Source: Bacillota bacterium
Lineage (GTDB): Bacteria > Bacillota > Clostridia > Lachnospirales > Lachnospiraceae
Length of the DNA stretch: 64,000 bases
Reading direction: 5' to 3'
Assembly: GCA_023457255.1 (NCBI GenBank)
Contig: JAEWMB010000042.1
Location: 124,001 to 188,000, forward strand
Positions 23,246 to 32,001 of this stretch are shown here, one piece after another. A model generated the notes under the pieces. It searched no databases. It saw only the letters and a list, made by a program, of their open reading frames with translations, and was not told the origin of the DNA. The position numbers and the translations under genes are program-made. Position 1 is the first letter of the stretch. Each line of letters begins with the position of its first letter.

Positions 23246-25390
23246 ATGTCAATAAAGATAGCATTAACAGGAAATCCAAACTGTGGAAAAACAACGTTAT
23301 TTAATGCTTTGACTGGGTCCAATCAATTTGTTGGAAACTGGCCGGGTGTTACCGTAGAAAAAAAAGAAGGTAAATTAAAAGGCTTTAAGGAGGTAATCCT
23401 TACCGATCTACCGGGGATTTACTCATTGTCTCCATATACTTTGGAAGAAGTTGTTGCGAGAAACTATTTGATGGGAGAAAAGCCGGATGCGATTATTAAT
23501 ATCATTGACGGAACGAACCTAGAGCGTAATCTATACCTAACAACCCAGCTTCTCGAATTATCGATTCCTGTAATTATGGCAATCAACATGATGGATATGG
23601 TTGAAAAGAGCGGGGATAAGATACATATAGATAAACTGAAAGAAGAATTAGGCTGTGATATTGTTGAGATATCGGCATTAAAAGGGAAAGGAATCTCTGA
23701 CTTAGCGAAAAAAGCCGTAGAATTAGCAGAAAGCAAACAATTAGTCGAAAAAGCTCCTCATTTTTCTACTGAGGTGGAAGAGGCAATTGAAAGCATTGAA
23801 GAGAGAATGCCAATGGAGGTTCCAATCGAGCAAAAACGCTTTGTTGCTATTAAATTACTGGAGAAAGACGATAAGATTGAAAATCAATTTAAGAACTTAC
23901 CGGTTGTAAAAGCTGAAATTGCACGTCTTGAAGAATTATATGATGAGGATACGGAAAGCATTATTACGAATGAACGTTATGTGTTCCTTACAAATATTAC
24001 GAAAAAATGTTATCAAAAGAAGGCAAAAGAAAAACTTACAACCTCAGATAAGATTGACCGTATTGTAACCAACCGTATCTTAGCACTGCCAATTTTTGCA
24101 GCAGTAATGTTTTTAGTTTATTATGTGTCTGTTACAACCATAGGTGGTATGGTTACGGATTTAGTGAATGACGGAATATTTGGAGAAGGTTTTGATTTCT
24201 TTGGTATGTCTGTACCTGGAATTCCGGTATTAGCCGAGCAGGGATTGACTGCAATTGGATGTGCGGATTGGCTGCAAGGTTTGATTCTTGACGGTATGAT
24301 TGGCGGTGTAGGAGCGGTACTTGGTTTTGTACCACAGATGTTATTATTGTTCCTATTCCTTGCATTTCTTGAGAGTTGTGGTTATATGGCTCGAGTTGCC
24401 TTCCTTATGGACCGAATTTTCCGTAAGTTTGGATTATCCGGTAAATCCTTTATTCCAATGCTGATTGGCAGCGGATGTGGAGTTCCTGGAATCATGGCTT
24501 CCCGTACGATTGAAAATGACAGAGACCGAAAGATGACAATTATTACGACTACTTTTATTCCGTGTGGTGCGAAATTACCGATTATCGCTTTGATTGCCGG
24601 TGCTTTATTTGATGGAGCCTGGTGGGTAGCTCCAAGTGCTTATTTTATCGGGATAGCAGCGATTGTTACCTCGGGAATTATTTTAAAGAAGACAAAGCTG
24701 TTTGCAGGGGATCCTTCCCCGTTTGTTATGGAATTACCTCCATACCATATGCCGACAGTTAGCAATATTCTTCGCAGTATGTGGGAGAGAGGATCTTCCT
24801 TTATTAAGAAAGCAGGTACAATTATTTTACTTTCCACTACTGTAATTTGGTTTGCGCAAAGTTTCGGTTTTACAGACGGCTCCTTCGGAATGGTTGAAGA
24901 TATGAATGAAAGTATCTTGGCTGCACTCGGAAAAATTATAGCTCCAATCTTTGCGCCGCTTGGATTTGGTGAGTGGAAAGCGACAGTTGCCACCATTACC
25001 GGACTTATCGCAAAGGAAAACGTAGTTGGTACCTTTGGTGTATTGTATGGCTTTGGTGAAGTTGCAGAAGATGGTGCAGAAATTTGGGGAACACTTGCAG
25101 GCAGTATGACATCAATTGCTGCATATGCCTTCTTAGTATTTAATCTTCTATGTGCCCCATGTTTTGCAGCGATGGGTGCAATTAAAAGAGAGATGAATAA
25201 TGCGAGATGGTTTTGGTTTGCAGTTCTTTATCAGACAGGATTTGCGTATATAGCAGCATTTGTAATTTTCCAATTTGGATCCTGGATTAGTTTGGGAACC
25301 TTTGGTCTGCTGACAGTAGTTGCATTCGTTATATCCGCAATTTTCCTCTACTTATTGGTTCGGCCAAGCAAGAAAATATTTGTAAAATAG
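23246..25390 (+). CDS. feoB: Ferrous iron transporter FeoB
   Basis: A 714-residue inner-membrane protein importing Fe2+. The N-terminal G domain has G1 (GNPNCGKTT, residues 9-17), G2/switch I (WPGVTVEKKEG), G3 (DLPGIYSL) and a helical GDI-like spacer (to about 270). The C-terminal part has about 10 membrane helices with the two Gate motifs, including the conserved Cys in IGSGCGVPGIM and in FIPCGAKLPII. There is no C-terminal FeoC-like extension. SD GGGAGG. It lies 168 bases after feoA in the operon. Confidence 0.97.
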   Translation: MSIKIALTGNPNCGKTTLFNALTGSNQFVGNWPGVTVEKKEGKLKGFKEVILTDLPGIYSLSPYTLEEVVARNYLMGEKPDAIINIIDGTNLERNLYLTTQLLELSIPVIMAINMMDMVEKSGDKIHIDKLKEELGCDIVEISALKGKGISDLAKKAVELAESKQLVEKAPHFSTEVEEAIESIEERMPMEVPIEQKRFVAIKLLEKDDKIENQFKNLPVVKAEIARLEELYDEDTESIITNERYVFLTNITKKCYQKKAKEKLTTSDKIDRIVTNRILALPIFAAVMFLVYYVSVTTIGGMVTDLVNDGIFGEGFDFFGMSVPGIPVLAEQGLTAIGCADWLQGLILDGMIGGVGAVLGFVPQMLLLFLFLAFLESCGYMARVAFLMDRIFRKFGLSGKSFIPMLIGSGCGVPGIMASRTIENDRDRKMTIITTTFIPCGAKLPIIALIAGALFDGAWWVAPSAYFIGIAAIVTSGIILKKTKLFAGDPSPFVMELPPYHMPTVSNILRSMWERGSSFIKKAGTIILLSTTVIWFAQSFGFTDGSFGMVEDMNESILAALGKIIAPIFAPLGFGEWKATVATITGLIAKENVVGTFGVLYGFGEVAEDGAEIWGTLAGSMTSIAAYAFLVFNLLCAPCFAAMGAIKREMNNARWFWFAVLYQTGFAYIAAFVIFQFGSWISLGTFGLLTVVAFVISAIFLYLLVRPSKKIFVK

Positions 25391-25552
25391 AATAGTTTAT
25401 CGCATATAGCATGAAAACAGGTTGTGAGCGGAAAATAAAGCTTGAGCAACCTGGTAGTTCATGCTAGTACACAGAATTTCCTTGTTGTAAATAGTGTGAA
25501 AGTGCCAGAACGGAGATAGGAGTGAAAAAAGATTTTTAATCTTTCACTCACC

Positions 25553-25615
25553 AAGTTTGTGCTGCGCCAAACTTGAGCCATTGGCTGCTCCTAAAAAGTA
25601 GTCGCAGCATGGAGG
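25553..25615 (+). promoter_or_regulatory. Pseudoknot-capable leader before the FeoB-associated gene
   Basis: A hairpin with perfect 7-bp arms (25554-25560/25568-25574, approximate by one base) carries an 8-base loop whose TGCTGCG can instead or also pair with CGCAGCA at 25603-25609. That second stem closes right before the TGGAGG SD (25610-25615) of ATG 25622. It also holds an AGCC/GGCT hairpin. Confidence 0.5.
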
Positions 25616-25621
25616 CTGAAT

Positions 25622-25759
25622 ATGGGAACATTACTTGTTTTACTGGTAGTTGTTGCGGTTATTGCGATGGTATGCCGAAGTATGTATCACGATAGAAAAA
25701 AAGGAAAAATTGGATCCTGTGGCTGTGATTGCAAAAAGTGTGGTGGCAGCTGCCACTAA
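25622..25759 (+). CDS. FeoB-associated Cys-rich membrane peptide
   Basis: A 45-residue protein too short for most gene callers: one N-terminal membrane helix (GTLLVLLVVVAVIAMVC) followed by a short basic stretch and a Cys-rich tail (SCGCDCKKCGGSC, six Cys, then His and stop). This is the layout of the FeoB-associated Cys-rich family found after feoB in clostridia. The tail could bind iron near the FeoB exit; the role is not established. SD TGGAGG is 7 bases before ATG. A structured leader precedes it. Confidence 0.88.
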   Translation: MGTLLVLLVVVAVIAMVCRSMYHDRKKGKIGSCGCDCKKCGGSCH

Positions 25760-25806
25760 AAGAATGAAACTTAATAGGATTGCAGGTAAGTGATAGGAGT
25801 TTTGTT

Positions 25807-26295
25807 GTGACTGAGAGCTTGAAAGATCAAATACTGAGAAAACTTAAGGATACCGGATGCAGGATTACGAAACAAAGGGTTGTGCTGCTTGATATTGTTT
25901 TAAATGAGGAGTGTACCAGTTGTAAAGAATTGTATTTTAAAGCCAGGCAATGTGATCTTGAGATAGGATTAGCAACAATTTATCGATTTGTTAATACCCT
26001 GGAAGAAATCGGGATTCTTAAACGTAAGAATATTCAAACTATGCTTCCGGAATTCACAAATGCACCTTTATATGAGGTTCGAAAAGAAATAAAACAATCC
26101 AAAAAAGAAAAACACCAACAGGTTATATTAATAGCTGCCAACAGTGAATTGTCAATTGTATTAGAGGATCATACCACTTACCATCTCTCGGAATCTGAGT
26201 GGAAAAAAGTATTGGAAACAGGACTTAGCGCGTGTGGATTCCCTATGCATAAGAGTATAGCTACTGTGTTAATGAGAAAAGGAGGCAAGGTATGA
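25807..26295 (+). CDS. Fur-family regulator with degenerate metal-binding half
   Basis: A 162-residue protein with a clear Fur winged helix (ILRKLKDTGCRITKQRVVLL, then LEIGLATIYRFVNTLEEIGI). The C-terminal half lacks the usual HHDH and CxxC metal motifs; only isolated His/Cys remain (HQQV, HTTYHL, CGFPMH). It may sense iron differently or be metal-independent. I start it at GTG 25807 with AGGAG 7 bases upstream; a TTG at 25780 opens the same frame without an SD. It ends by a 4-base ATGA overlap with the DUF2325 gene, indicating coupling in the feo operon. Confidence 0.85.
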   Translation: MTESLKDQILRKLKDTGCRITKQRVVLLDIVLNEECTSCKELYFKARQCDLEIGLATIYRFVNTLEEIGILKRKNIQTMLPEFTNAPLYEVRKEIKQSKKEKHQQVILIAANSELSIVLEDHTTYHLSESEWKKVLETGLSACGFPMHKSIATVLMRKGGKV

Positions 26296-26579
26296 GTGTA
26301 GTAATTATTGGTGGTCATGATCGTATGGTTTGCCAGTATAAAAAGATTTGTGAAGCATATCAATGCAAGGCAAAGATATTCACCCAGATGCCGAATAAGT
26401 TAAAGGACCAGATAGGTTCACCGGATCTTATTGTATTATTTACCAATACGGTATCCCATAAGATGATTCGATGTGCACTCTCAGAGGCAGAAAAGAACCA
26501 AGTTGCCGTAGTCCGTTCTCATACCAGCAGTGGAAATGCTCTGATTGGAATTCTTGAGGAGCAGATGGCAGGGGAGTAA
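26292..26579 (+). CDS. DUF2325 protein
   Basis: A 95-residue Rossmann-like protein of the DUF2325 family (MSVVIIGGHDRMVCQYKKIC, then DLIVLFTNTVSHKMIRCAL, then VVRSHTSSGNAL). The conserved GGH and Ser/His segments suggest ligand or metal binding, but no function is established. It overlaps the Fur-like gene by 4 bases and is the last gene before the operon terminator, so a part in iron control or handling is inferred from linkage. Confidence 0.88.
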   Translation: MSVVIIGGHDRMVCQYKKICEAYQCKAKIFTQMPNKLKDQIGSPDLIVLFTNTVSHKMIRCALSEAEKNQVAVVRSHTSSGNALIGILEEQMAGE

Positions 26580-26625
26580 ACCATAGTATGTTATCATAAT
26601 TAAGTGGTATCACTTGCTAAAATAT

Positions 26626-26686
26626 AAGGCAGAATAGGTAACGAATTAAGTTTATGAACCTTAATTTGTTTCTATTCTGCCTTTTT
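26626..26686 (+). terminator. Terminator of the feo operon
   Basis: Outer perfect 12-bp arms 26626-26637/26672-26683 with an inner 7-bp stem (AATTAAG/CTTAATT), then TTTTT at 26682-26686. Confidence 0.88.
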
Positions 26687-26722
26687 CAAAAAATTCTTGT
26701 TTTTGGATTTCTAGTATTTGCT

Positions 26723-26890
26723 TTACCGATAATAACCGCAGTCTTTACAGCTGCGACTTGATGTTACATTACGAGTTGCACATTTAGGACAAATCCAAAA
26801 ATCTACTTTTTTATCTTCCGTTTCCAGTACTTTTGTCTCGTCTGATTTGCTAACGGTATCCACCTTTTTTGCTTTTTTAAATAATCCCAT
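26723..26890 (-). CDS. Small zinc-ribbon protein
   Basis: A 55-residue protein starting MGLFKKAKKVD, with a charged linker and a C-terminal four-Cys ribbon (CPKC at about 34-37 and CKDC at about 48-51). Such zinc ribbons occur in many small Firmicutes proteins; the role here is unknown. ATG 26890 has GGGAGG 7 bases upstream; a further upstream in-frame ATG (26905) overlaps that SD and is less likely. It is divergent from the cell-wall peptidase gene. Confidence 0.75.
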   Translation of the reverse strand: MGLFKKAKKVDTVSKSDETKVLETEDKKVDFWICPKCATRNVTSSRSCKDCGYYR

Positions 26891-26982
26891 GACCTTACCT
26901 CCCACAAAAGGAAAATTTGTGTTGTTATAATTCCTAGTATAGTATATTTTGGTACAAGTAAGAGTATGACTAATGACCGTAC

Positions 26983-26994
26983 CATACCGGTATG
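26983..26994. promoter_or_regulatory. Perfect 12-bp palindrome in the divergent spacer
   Basis: CATACCGGTATG lies between the zinc-ribbon gene and the peptidase gene. Position and symmetry suit an operator, but no regulator is assigned. Confidence 0.35.
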
Positions 26995-27175
26995 TAAAAT
27001 GAAATCAATATATTAAAAAGAAAGCAATATATCAAAGAACCATGTCGACACAAAATTTCATGTTACAGAATCGTTAGGAAACTGCCATATTTTTAACAAA
27101 GGTTGAACCTAGACTTAAGAAGAATAAGACGAGCTTTATGCTATTTGCTCGGAGTAGGAAGGAAGTAAGTATCCA

Positions 27176-29191
27176 ATGAACAAAAAATGTACAAGAGAAG
27201 TTATTACTAAGAGGGAGAACACGCAAAATACAAGGATTAGATTCATCAGAGGGTTAAGTCTCTTATTCATTGCAGCGCTTCTTGGGAGCAATTTAGTTCC
27301 GGGTGTAGTAGCAGCTAGGACTACGGAAAGCACTATAATCGAATCTTTCGAGAAGTCCGTACAAGACGAGGCAAATACACAAGGAGATACTAATATAGAC
27401 GAAGATACACCAAAGGGGTATTTTGGAGAAAAAATTGACTACTTAAAAATGTCAAAGAAAGCTACAGTCTCAACGGAAAATAAAGCTATGCTGGTGGATA
27501 TGACGGCGAGTGAGGTATTAGGAGGTTCTTATTTATCAAGCCGTTCTTATTTTAGTGAATTTACCGACTTAATGTTTATTCTGACCACCTTAAGAGAGGC
27601 ATCGCTTACCGATATCGTAACGGTAAGTAAGTATGCGGCATCACTTCAAGAGGAAAATATCTACGGCTTCAAAGAAGGCGATAAGATTTCTCTCTATGAT
27701 TTACTTCTATGTTTTTATTTTACAGGAAGTGAAGATGCGAGGCTGGCTATTGTAGATCATGTTGCCGGAAAAGACACCAAATTCATTGCAAAGATGAATT
27801 CTGTCGCACGGAGCATTGGATTAATTAATACGAATTATTCCAACCTAAATGGTGAGTACGAAAAAAGTCATAACACCATGCTATATGATATTTATTCCAT
27901 TGTTTATGAATTGCTAAATGAAAATTTTATGCAAGAGGTTCTATCTGAAAACAAGCTTTTTATTACATATCAGAATAGTAAAGGGAAAACTATTAGAAAA
28001 GCTTGTGTCAATCAGAGTATGATAGATGCTAAAAGTGTGGTCATGCCCGAGAACATGCAAATTGTAACAGTATTCTTAAGAAACTGCAAAGTGCTTGGGA
28101 ATGGACAAATCGTATTAGCAGAGGGTGAAAATGGGCACTATTATCTTTCTATCTTAATGGAAGTAGATGAGAGAAGGGACATTGGAAAAGAATCCGGCAG
28201 AATTCTTGAAATAGTAAATGGAAAAGAGTATTTCGATGAGGATATCTTAATTACGCCGACACCGATTCCATCCGCTACACCGACTCCAACTCCAGCGAAG
28301 AAACCAAAACCAACGCCAACAGCTACACCAACGCCAACAGTCACACCAACACCAACACCAATTGCATACAAAGCTAAAATTCCTACAGAAAGTAATGATG
28401 CTCGTTATCAGTTCTTAATGAATACGAACTATAAGGCATATACCATCTATGATGCTCCGGCTGGATATCGTTCTGCAACAGAAGCGGCTAAAAACATGAC
28501 AGTAATCACTGTTCCGGTATGGAAAATAAATTCTGCCGGGAAAAAGTATTCTTCGACAATGAAATTGACTATCCATAAAAAACTTGCCGATGGAGTAGCT
28601 AGCATTTTTAAAGAAATTTATGATTTGCCGATGAAGTTTCCGATAAAGACTTTATTAGGATATAGCTACCGTAAGGTTGGAGGAGTAGGGCTTAGCAATT
28701 CTACCTTACTATCAATTCATTCCTTTGGAGCTGCAATCGACATTAATCCGGGAGACTATGACAATGATTATTTTCTTGGAAAGGGGAATGATTTAAGAGA
28801 CAAGTCAAATCCATATTGCATTCCGGATGAAGTAATTGAGATATTTGCAAGTTATGGTTGGTTCTGGGGAGGAGATTTTGAAATTTGTGCCGATACCATG
28901 CATTTTCAATATCTTGGTCTGGAGTTCTTATCATATCAAGGAAAGAGTCCATTTCGAGAGTTAAAATATAAAAATGGTTCGATTATGAGCGGTAATGATA
29001 TTAAGAATCTACAGCAACGATTAAATCGTCTTGGATATAAGGTTACTGCAGATGGAAAATATGCAAAGAATACAGAAGAAGCAATAAAGAAGTTTCAAAA
29101 AAATAATAAGTTAAAAGAAACCGGAGTAGTAAATTATTCGACTTGGGAAAAATTAATCAATGTAACACATTATATGGGTTATGTATTTTAA
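27176..29191 (+). CDS. Cell-wall protein: DacA-like pseudo-domain, Pro/Thr linker, M15 peptidase, PG-binding domain
   Basis: A 671-residue membrane-anchored exported protein. After an N-terminal hydrophobic segment (about 26-47) comes a D-Ala-D-Ala carboxypeptidase-like domain (about 85-350). Its fold is recognisable (GFKEGDKISLYDLLLCFYFT, SIGLINTNYSNLNG), but the SxxK serine and lysine are replaced (EFTDLM, residues 128-133), SxN reads GSE and KTG is missing, so it should be inactive. A Pro-Thr repeat linker spans 360-397. An M15-type LD-/DD-peptidase domain follows, with HSFGAAID (H515, D522) and DTMHF (H576). Residues 600-665 are a PG_binding_1 domain. It probably trims peptidoglycan peptides. 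Confidence 0.87.
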   Translation: MNKKCTREVITKRENTQNTRIRFIRGLSLLFIAALLGSNLVPGVVAARTTESTIIESFEKSVQDEANTQGDTNIDEDTPKGYFGEKIDYLKMSKKATVSTENKAMLVDMTASEVLGGSYLSSRSYFSEFTDLMFILTTLREASLTDIVTVSKYAASLQEENIYGFKEGDKISLYDLLLCFYFTGSEDARLAIVDHVAGKDTKFIAKMNSVARSIGLINTNYSNLNGEYEKSHNTMLYDIYSIVYELLNENFMQEVLSENKLFITYQNSKGKTIRKACVNQSMIDAKSVVMPENMQIVTVFLRNCKVLGNGQIVLAEGENGHYYLSILMEVDERRDIGKESGRILEIVNGKEYFDEDILITPTPIPSATPTPTPAKKPKPTPTATPTPTVTPTPTPIAYKAKIPTESNDARYQFLMNTNYKAYTIYDAPAGYRSATEAAKNMTVITVPVWKINSAGKKYSSTMKLTIHKKLADGVASIFKEIYDLPMKFPIKTLLGYSYRKVGGVGLSNSTLLSIHSFGAAIDINPGDYDNDYFLGKGNDLRDKSNPYCIPDEVIEIFASYGWFWGGDFEICADTMHFQYLGLEFLSYQGKSPFRELKYKNGSIMSGNDIKNLQQRLNRLGYKVTADGKYAKNTEEAIKKFQKNNKLKETGVVNYSTWEKLINVTHYMGYVF

Positions 29192-29210
29192 AAATTAGTT
29201 AACGTATGTT

Positions 29211-29247
29211 ACGCCAGACAAGGCTTACCGTCTTGTCTGGCGTTTTT
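29211..29247 (+). terminator. Rho-independent terminator after the peptidase gene
   Basis: Perfect 12-bp arms 29211-29222/29232-29243, then TTTTT. Confidence 0.93.
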
Positions 29248-29468
29248 AACCTATAGACGGCAAGAGGTCAGATAAATAGCTACAAATCGATTTATAAGAG
29301 ATACTTTATAACATATTTTATGTTTCCATATTGATTCTTAAGAAATTCTTTTGACTTTTCTAACGATGTAATTTCGTATTCTTCTGTATGATGGGATAGT
29401 AGGTCAAGTGTATTACTGTGCAATTGCAAAGAATATGTGAGTCTAGCGTAGAAAAGGAGAAAGAACTT

Positions 29469-29966
29469 ATGCAAATACAGGCATTATTTCATGCAACTGA
29501 GAACTACGGATTGTTTGTTGTTTTTCTCGTAGTATTATTGGAATATTTAAATTTTCCGGGGTTTCCGGCAGGGGTAATATTACCATTTGCAGGTGCGTGG
29601 TCCGCTAGACACAGCGGCTTTCTATTGGCATTTTTAGTGACTGTACTTGCTGGCATATTAGGAAGTATCGTACTTTATTACCTTGGAAGATTTGGAGGAG
29701 ACAGACTGATTCGATTTTTTACAGGCAAAAGCCCCAAACTAAAGACTAAGCTGGAACAGCTTAATAAAAAAATAGAAAGCAAGGGGGCATATGCAGTGTT
29801 TATAAGCAAACTGCTTCCGGTTGTTCGAACTTTAATTGGAATACCGGCGGGAGCATTTCGTATGAATTTTACGCAGTATGTTGCCGCCTCTACGCTTGGA
29901 ATTATCATTTGGAATGGAGCCTTGTTTGGATTTGGATATTTTATAGGAGGAGGGTTTCACGTATGA
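29469..29966 (+). CDS. DedA family membrane protein
   Basis: A 165-residue integral membrane protein of the DedA/SNARE-associated (PF09335) family, which includes polyprenyl-phosphate and phospholipid flippases. Family features include the early LNFPGFPAGVILPFAGAWSA region (split: FPGFPAGVILPFAG), GSIVLYYLGRFGGDRL, and KLLPVVRTLIGIPAGAFRMNF with conserved Arg and Gly. The start at 29469 follows AAGGAG; an ORF opening at 29418 has no SD. Somewhat shorter than E. coli DedA proteins (about 200) at the C-terminus but the core is complete. Confidence 0.9.
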   Translation: MQIQALFHATENYGLFVVFLVVLLEYLNFPGFPAGVILPFAGAWSARHSGFLLAFLVTVLAGILGSIVLYYLGRFGGDRLIRFFTGKSPKLKTKLEQLNKKIESKGAYAVFISKLLPVVRTLIGIPAGAFRMNFTQYVAASTLGIIIWNGALFGFGYFIGGGFHV

Positions 29967-30000
29967 GAGTTGGAAATAAGAGGGTTTTTATCAATAAAAA

Positions 30001-30033
30001 AGTGAGCCGCCCATGAAATATGGGCAGCTTACT
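30001..30033 (-). terminator. Terminator of the minus-strand DUF6320 operon
   Basis: Arms 30001-30014/30020-30033 (14 bp with two mismatches) and a 5-base loop. On the minus strand the stem is followed by a T-run (A-run at 29996-30000 on plus), so it serves the genes at 30066-32001. Confidence 0.8.
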
Positions 30034-30065
30034 ATAAACAGCTATGATCCAGGAAAAATATAGCT

Positions 30066-30746
30066 TTACAAATGTAGTCTTCTCTTTAATTCCTCTCTGG
30101 TTGCTTCCGGAGAAAAGACCAGAATTCCAAGGAAGGTTGCCAAACTATATAAAAAGCAAGTTATCGTTGGCCATGTATAGGTAAGTCTATGGTGAAATAA
30201 CAAAATTATTGGCAGGATACCGATAAATGAGGTTATCATACTATAGATGGCATAGTCCTGATGACGCCTTTTCTTGATTAATAAAAAAAATAATATGGTA
30301 ATGTTAATGGCAATAAATCCAAGCGGCATAACAAAGTCCACAGCCCAAGCAGAGCTATTCCCTATAAAACCCAGGGATATCAAAAATGACAATGTCAGAT
30401 AAGAACCATAGGTGATTTTCTGTATTGGTTTTCTGGCACTTGCTAATATTATAAGTAAGAGTAGTACATAAGCGATGGGACTAATCACATAACGAGACCA
30501 ACTAAGGCCTTGGCTGCTATGAGTTGTAAGATCAAGATAAACGCAGGTTATCATTGCAAGCAAACCAAGAAAGGCAATAAATCGAAATAGAAAACATTTT
30601 GAATTCTTTTTTTTCTTAAATTCAGGATAATGATAAGCTTGCTCTAACGTTTGTTCTTCCTTAGTGAATTCTAATTCATTATTACAAAATAAACAGTGTT
30701 TTAAGGGTGTATTATAATGAAGGTTACAGCATTTACAATATTTCAT
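30066..30746 (-). CDS. DUF6320-type membrane protein with N-terminal zinc ribbon
   Basis: A 226-residue protein: an N-terminal Cys4 ribbon (CKCC at residues 4-7 and CLFC about 19-22, MKYCKCCNLHYNTPLKHCLF), then six predicted membrane helices from about residue 50. This layout fits the DUF6320 family, which I recall next to condensation/acetyltransferase-like genes in Lachnospiraceae. Function is unknown. ATG 30746 with AGGAGGG upstream is used; it overlaps the end of the preceding acyltransferase gene by 14 bases, so the two are translationally coupled. Confidence 0.8.
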   Translation of the reverse strand: MKYCKCCNLHYNTPLKHCLFCNNELEFTKEEQTLEQAYHYPEFKKKKNSKCFLFRFIAFLGLLAMITCVYLDLTTHSSQGLSWSRYVISPIAYVLLLLIILASARKPIQKITYGSYLTLSFLISLGFIGNSSAWAVDFVMPLGFIAINITILFFLLIKKRRHQDYAIYSMITSFIGILPIILLFHHRLTYTWPTITCFLYSLATFLGILVFSPEATREELKRRLHL

Positions 30747-32001
30747 CCAATCCCTCCTGATAATTTGTATCAATACTCACTTTAAGGCCGGAATCTACCA
30801 AACATTTAATAAAATGAGAGATATATCCGAGATCTTTCCGCTCGGTGTTTAACATGATATTTGTATGACTATGAATGGAGGAGATAGCCATATTTGTTCC
30901 TCCGATGGAGAATTCCATATCTTTTATGAGCGCTTTCATATCTTCCGGTATAGAAACAGAGCCCAGATTAGAGATTGCATACGTGCTTATATTTTCTGCA
31001 AAATAATAATATCCAAGCTTAAACCCTAAATTCTTAAGTGGCAAGGGTAAGATTTTGATGAAAAAGTTCTTTTCAATCCAGACATTGGAATTAATTCTTC
31101 CATGAAGGTCTTCCTTATTCAACTGTTCTGAAAACTGCCGCTTTGTCTCTGATAACATGGATTCCAGAGTCCAATCCAGTTTTGGGTCATAGACTGCCTT
31201 GATATAAAGTGAAAAATTACGTAAGGTATTCGATGGAAAAAATTTTCGCAAGTTTACCGGGACAAACAACTTAATTGGTTTTTTACTTTTTCTGCAATCA
31301 ACATTTTGAGTGTAGATACTGTATGCAAGTAAGGCAGTTACATATTCCCCGATTGTAACATTAAGGCCTCTTGTGAGTGCCAGGAGTTTCTCTGTTTCCA
31401 CTTGTGCCCGGATACAAAGGGAAAAGTGATCCGCGAATTTTTCCCCTGTCAAATGATAGGCAGGTTCTTCCTTTAAGTTTTTTTTCTTAGATTTGTCATA
31501 CTCATCACAAAACATATCCCTGGTTTCTTTCGGAGAAAAAGGAATATTGCTGCGAATAATACCTTCATGCTCAAGCTGATAGCCACATAAACGGCAGTAA
31601 TGATAAGTAATGGATTTTAGGAATTCCATTGCTCCGGTTCCATCGCTTAAGCTATGAAAGGTTTCCAATGTTATTTTATTTTTGTAATAGTAAACATTAA
31701 ACAGATAACCGTAATTTTTGGATGCAGGTACATATTTGCATAGAATGGAAGGCTCTGGTTTCACGCGAAAGTGATGCTTGTTCGGAGATAAATAATTCCA
31801 GAAAAGACCGCTCTTTAATTCTACGGCAAATGTTTCAAAACGAGGTAACACTTCGTTTACTGCCTGTTCCAAAAGTTCCGGCTGAATGTTTTGTATTAGA
31901 AAAAAGGATAGGCGGAAAACACTGCTTCTACTGTCCTTTGATACGGCAGGAAAAATCTTACCGGCATTGTCTACCGGATACCAATAGTTTTTTCGTTTCA
32001 T
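30733..32001 (-). CDS. Condensation/alcohol-acyltransferase-like protein
   Basis: A 422-residue cytosolic protein with the chloramphenicol-acetyltransferase/condensation fold. The HxxxDG motif is HSLSDG (H116, D120, G121), and the second-half strand YGEI-like region (NISTYAISNLGSV) fits wax-ester, alcohol acyltransferase or PapA-type enzymes that transfer acyl groups to an alcohol or amine. Substrates are unknown; there is no NRPS nearby. ATG 32001 has GGGAGGT at good distance; the longer ORF to 32088 lacks an SD. The DUF6320 gene overlaps its end, suggesting both act on a membrane or surface lipid or polymer (inference). Confidence 0.82.
   Translation of the reverse strand: MKRKNYWYPVDNAGKIFPAVSKDSRSSVFRLSFFLIQNIQPELLEQAVNEVLPRFETFAVELKSGLFWNYLSPNKHHFRVKPEPSILCKYVPASKNYGYLFNVYYYKNKITLETFHSLSDGTGAMEFLKSITYHYCRLCGYQLEHEGIIRSNIPFSPKETRDMFCDEYDKSKKKNLKEEPAYHLTGEKFADHFSLCIRAQVETEKLLALTRGLNVTIGEYVTALLAYSIYTQNVDCRKSKKPIKLFVPVNLRKFFPSNTLRNFSLYIKAVYDPKLDWTLESMLSETKRQFSEQLNKEDLHGRINSNVWIEKNFFIKILPLPLKNLGFKLGYYYFAENISTYAISNLGSVSIPEDMKALIKDMEFSIGGTNMAISSIHSHTNIMLNTERKDLGYISHFIKCLVDSGLKVSIDTNYQEGLDEIL

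Noticed and set aside
28141..28371. Minus-strand Gly/Val-rich ORF
   Set aside because: It is the complement of the Pro-Thr repeat linker of the peptidase gene, which gives an artificial Val-Gly repeat.
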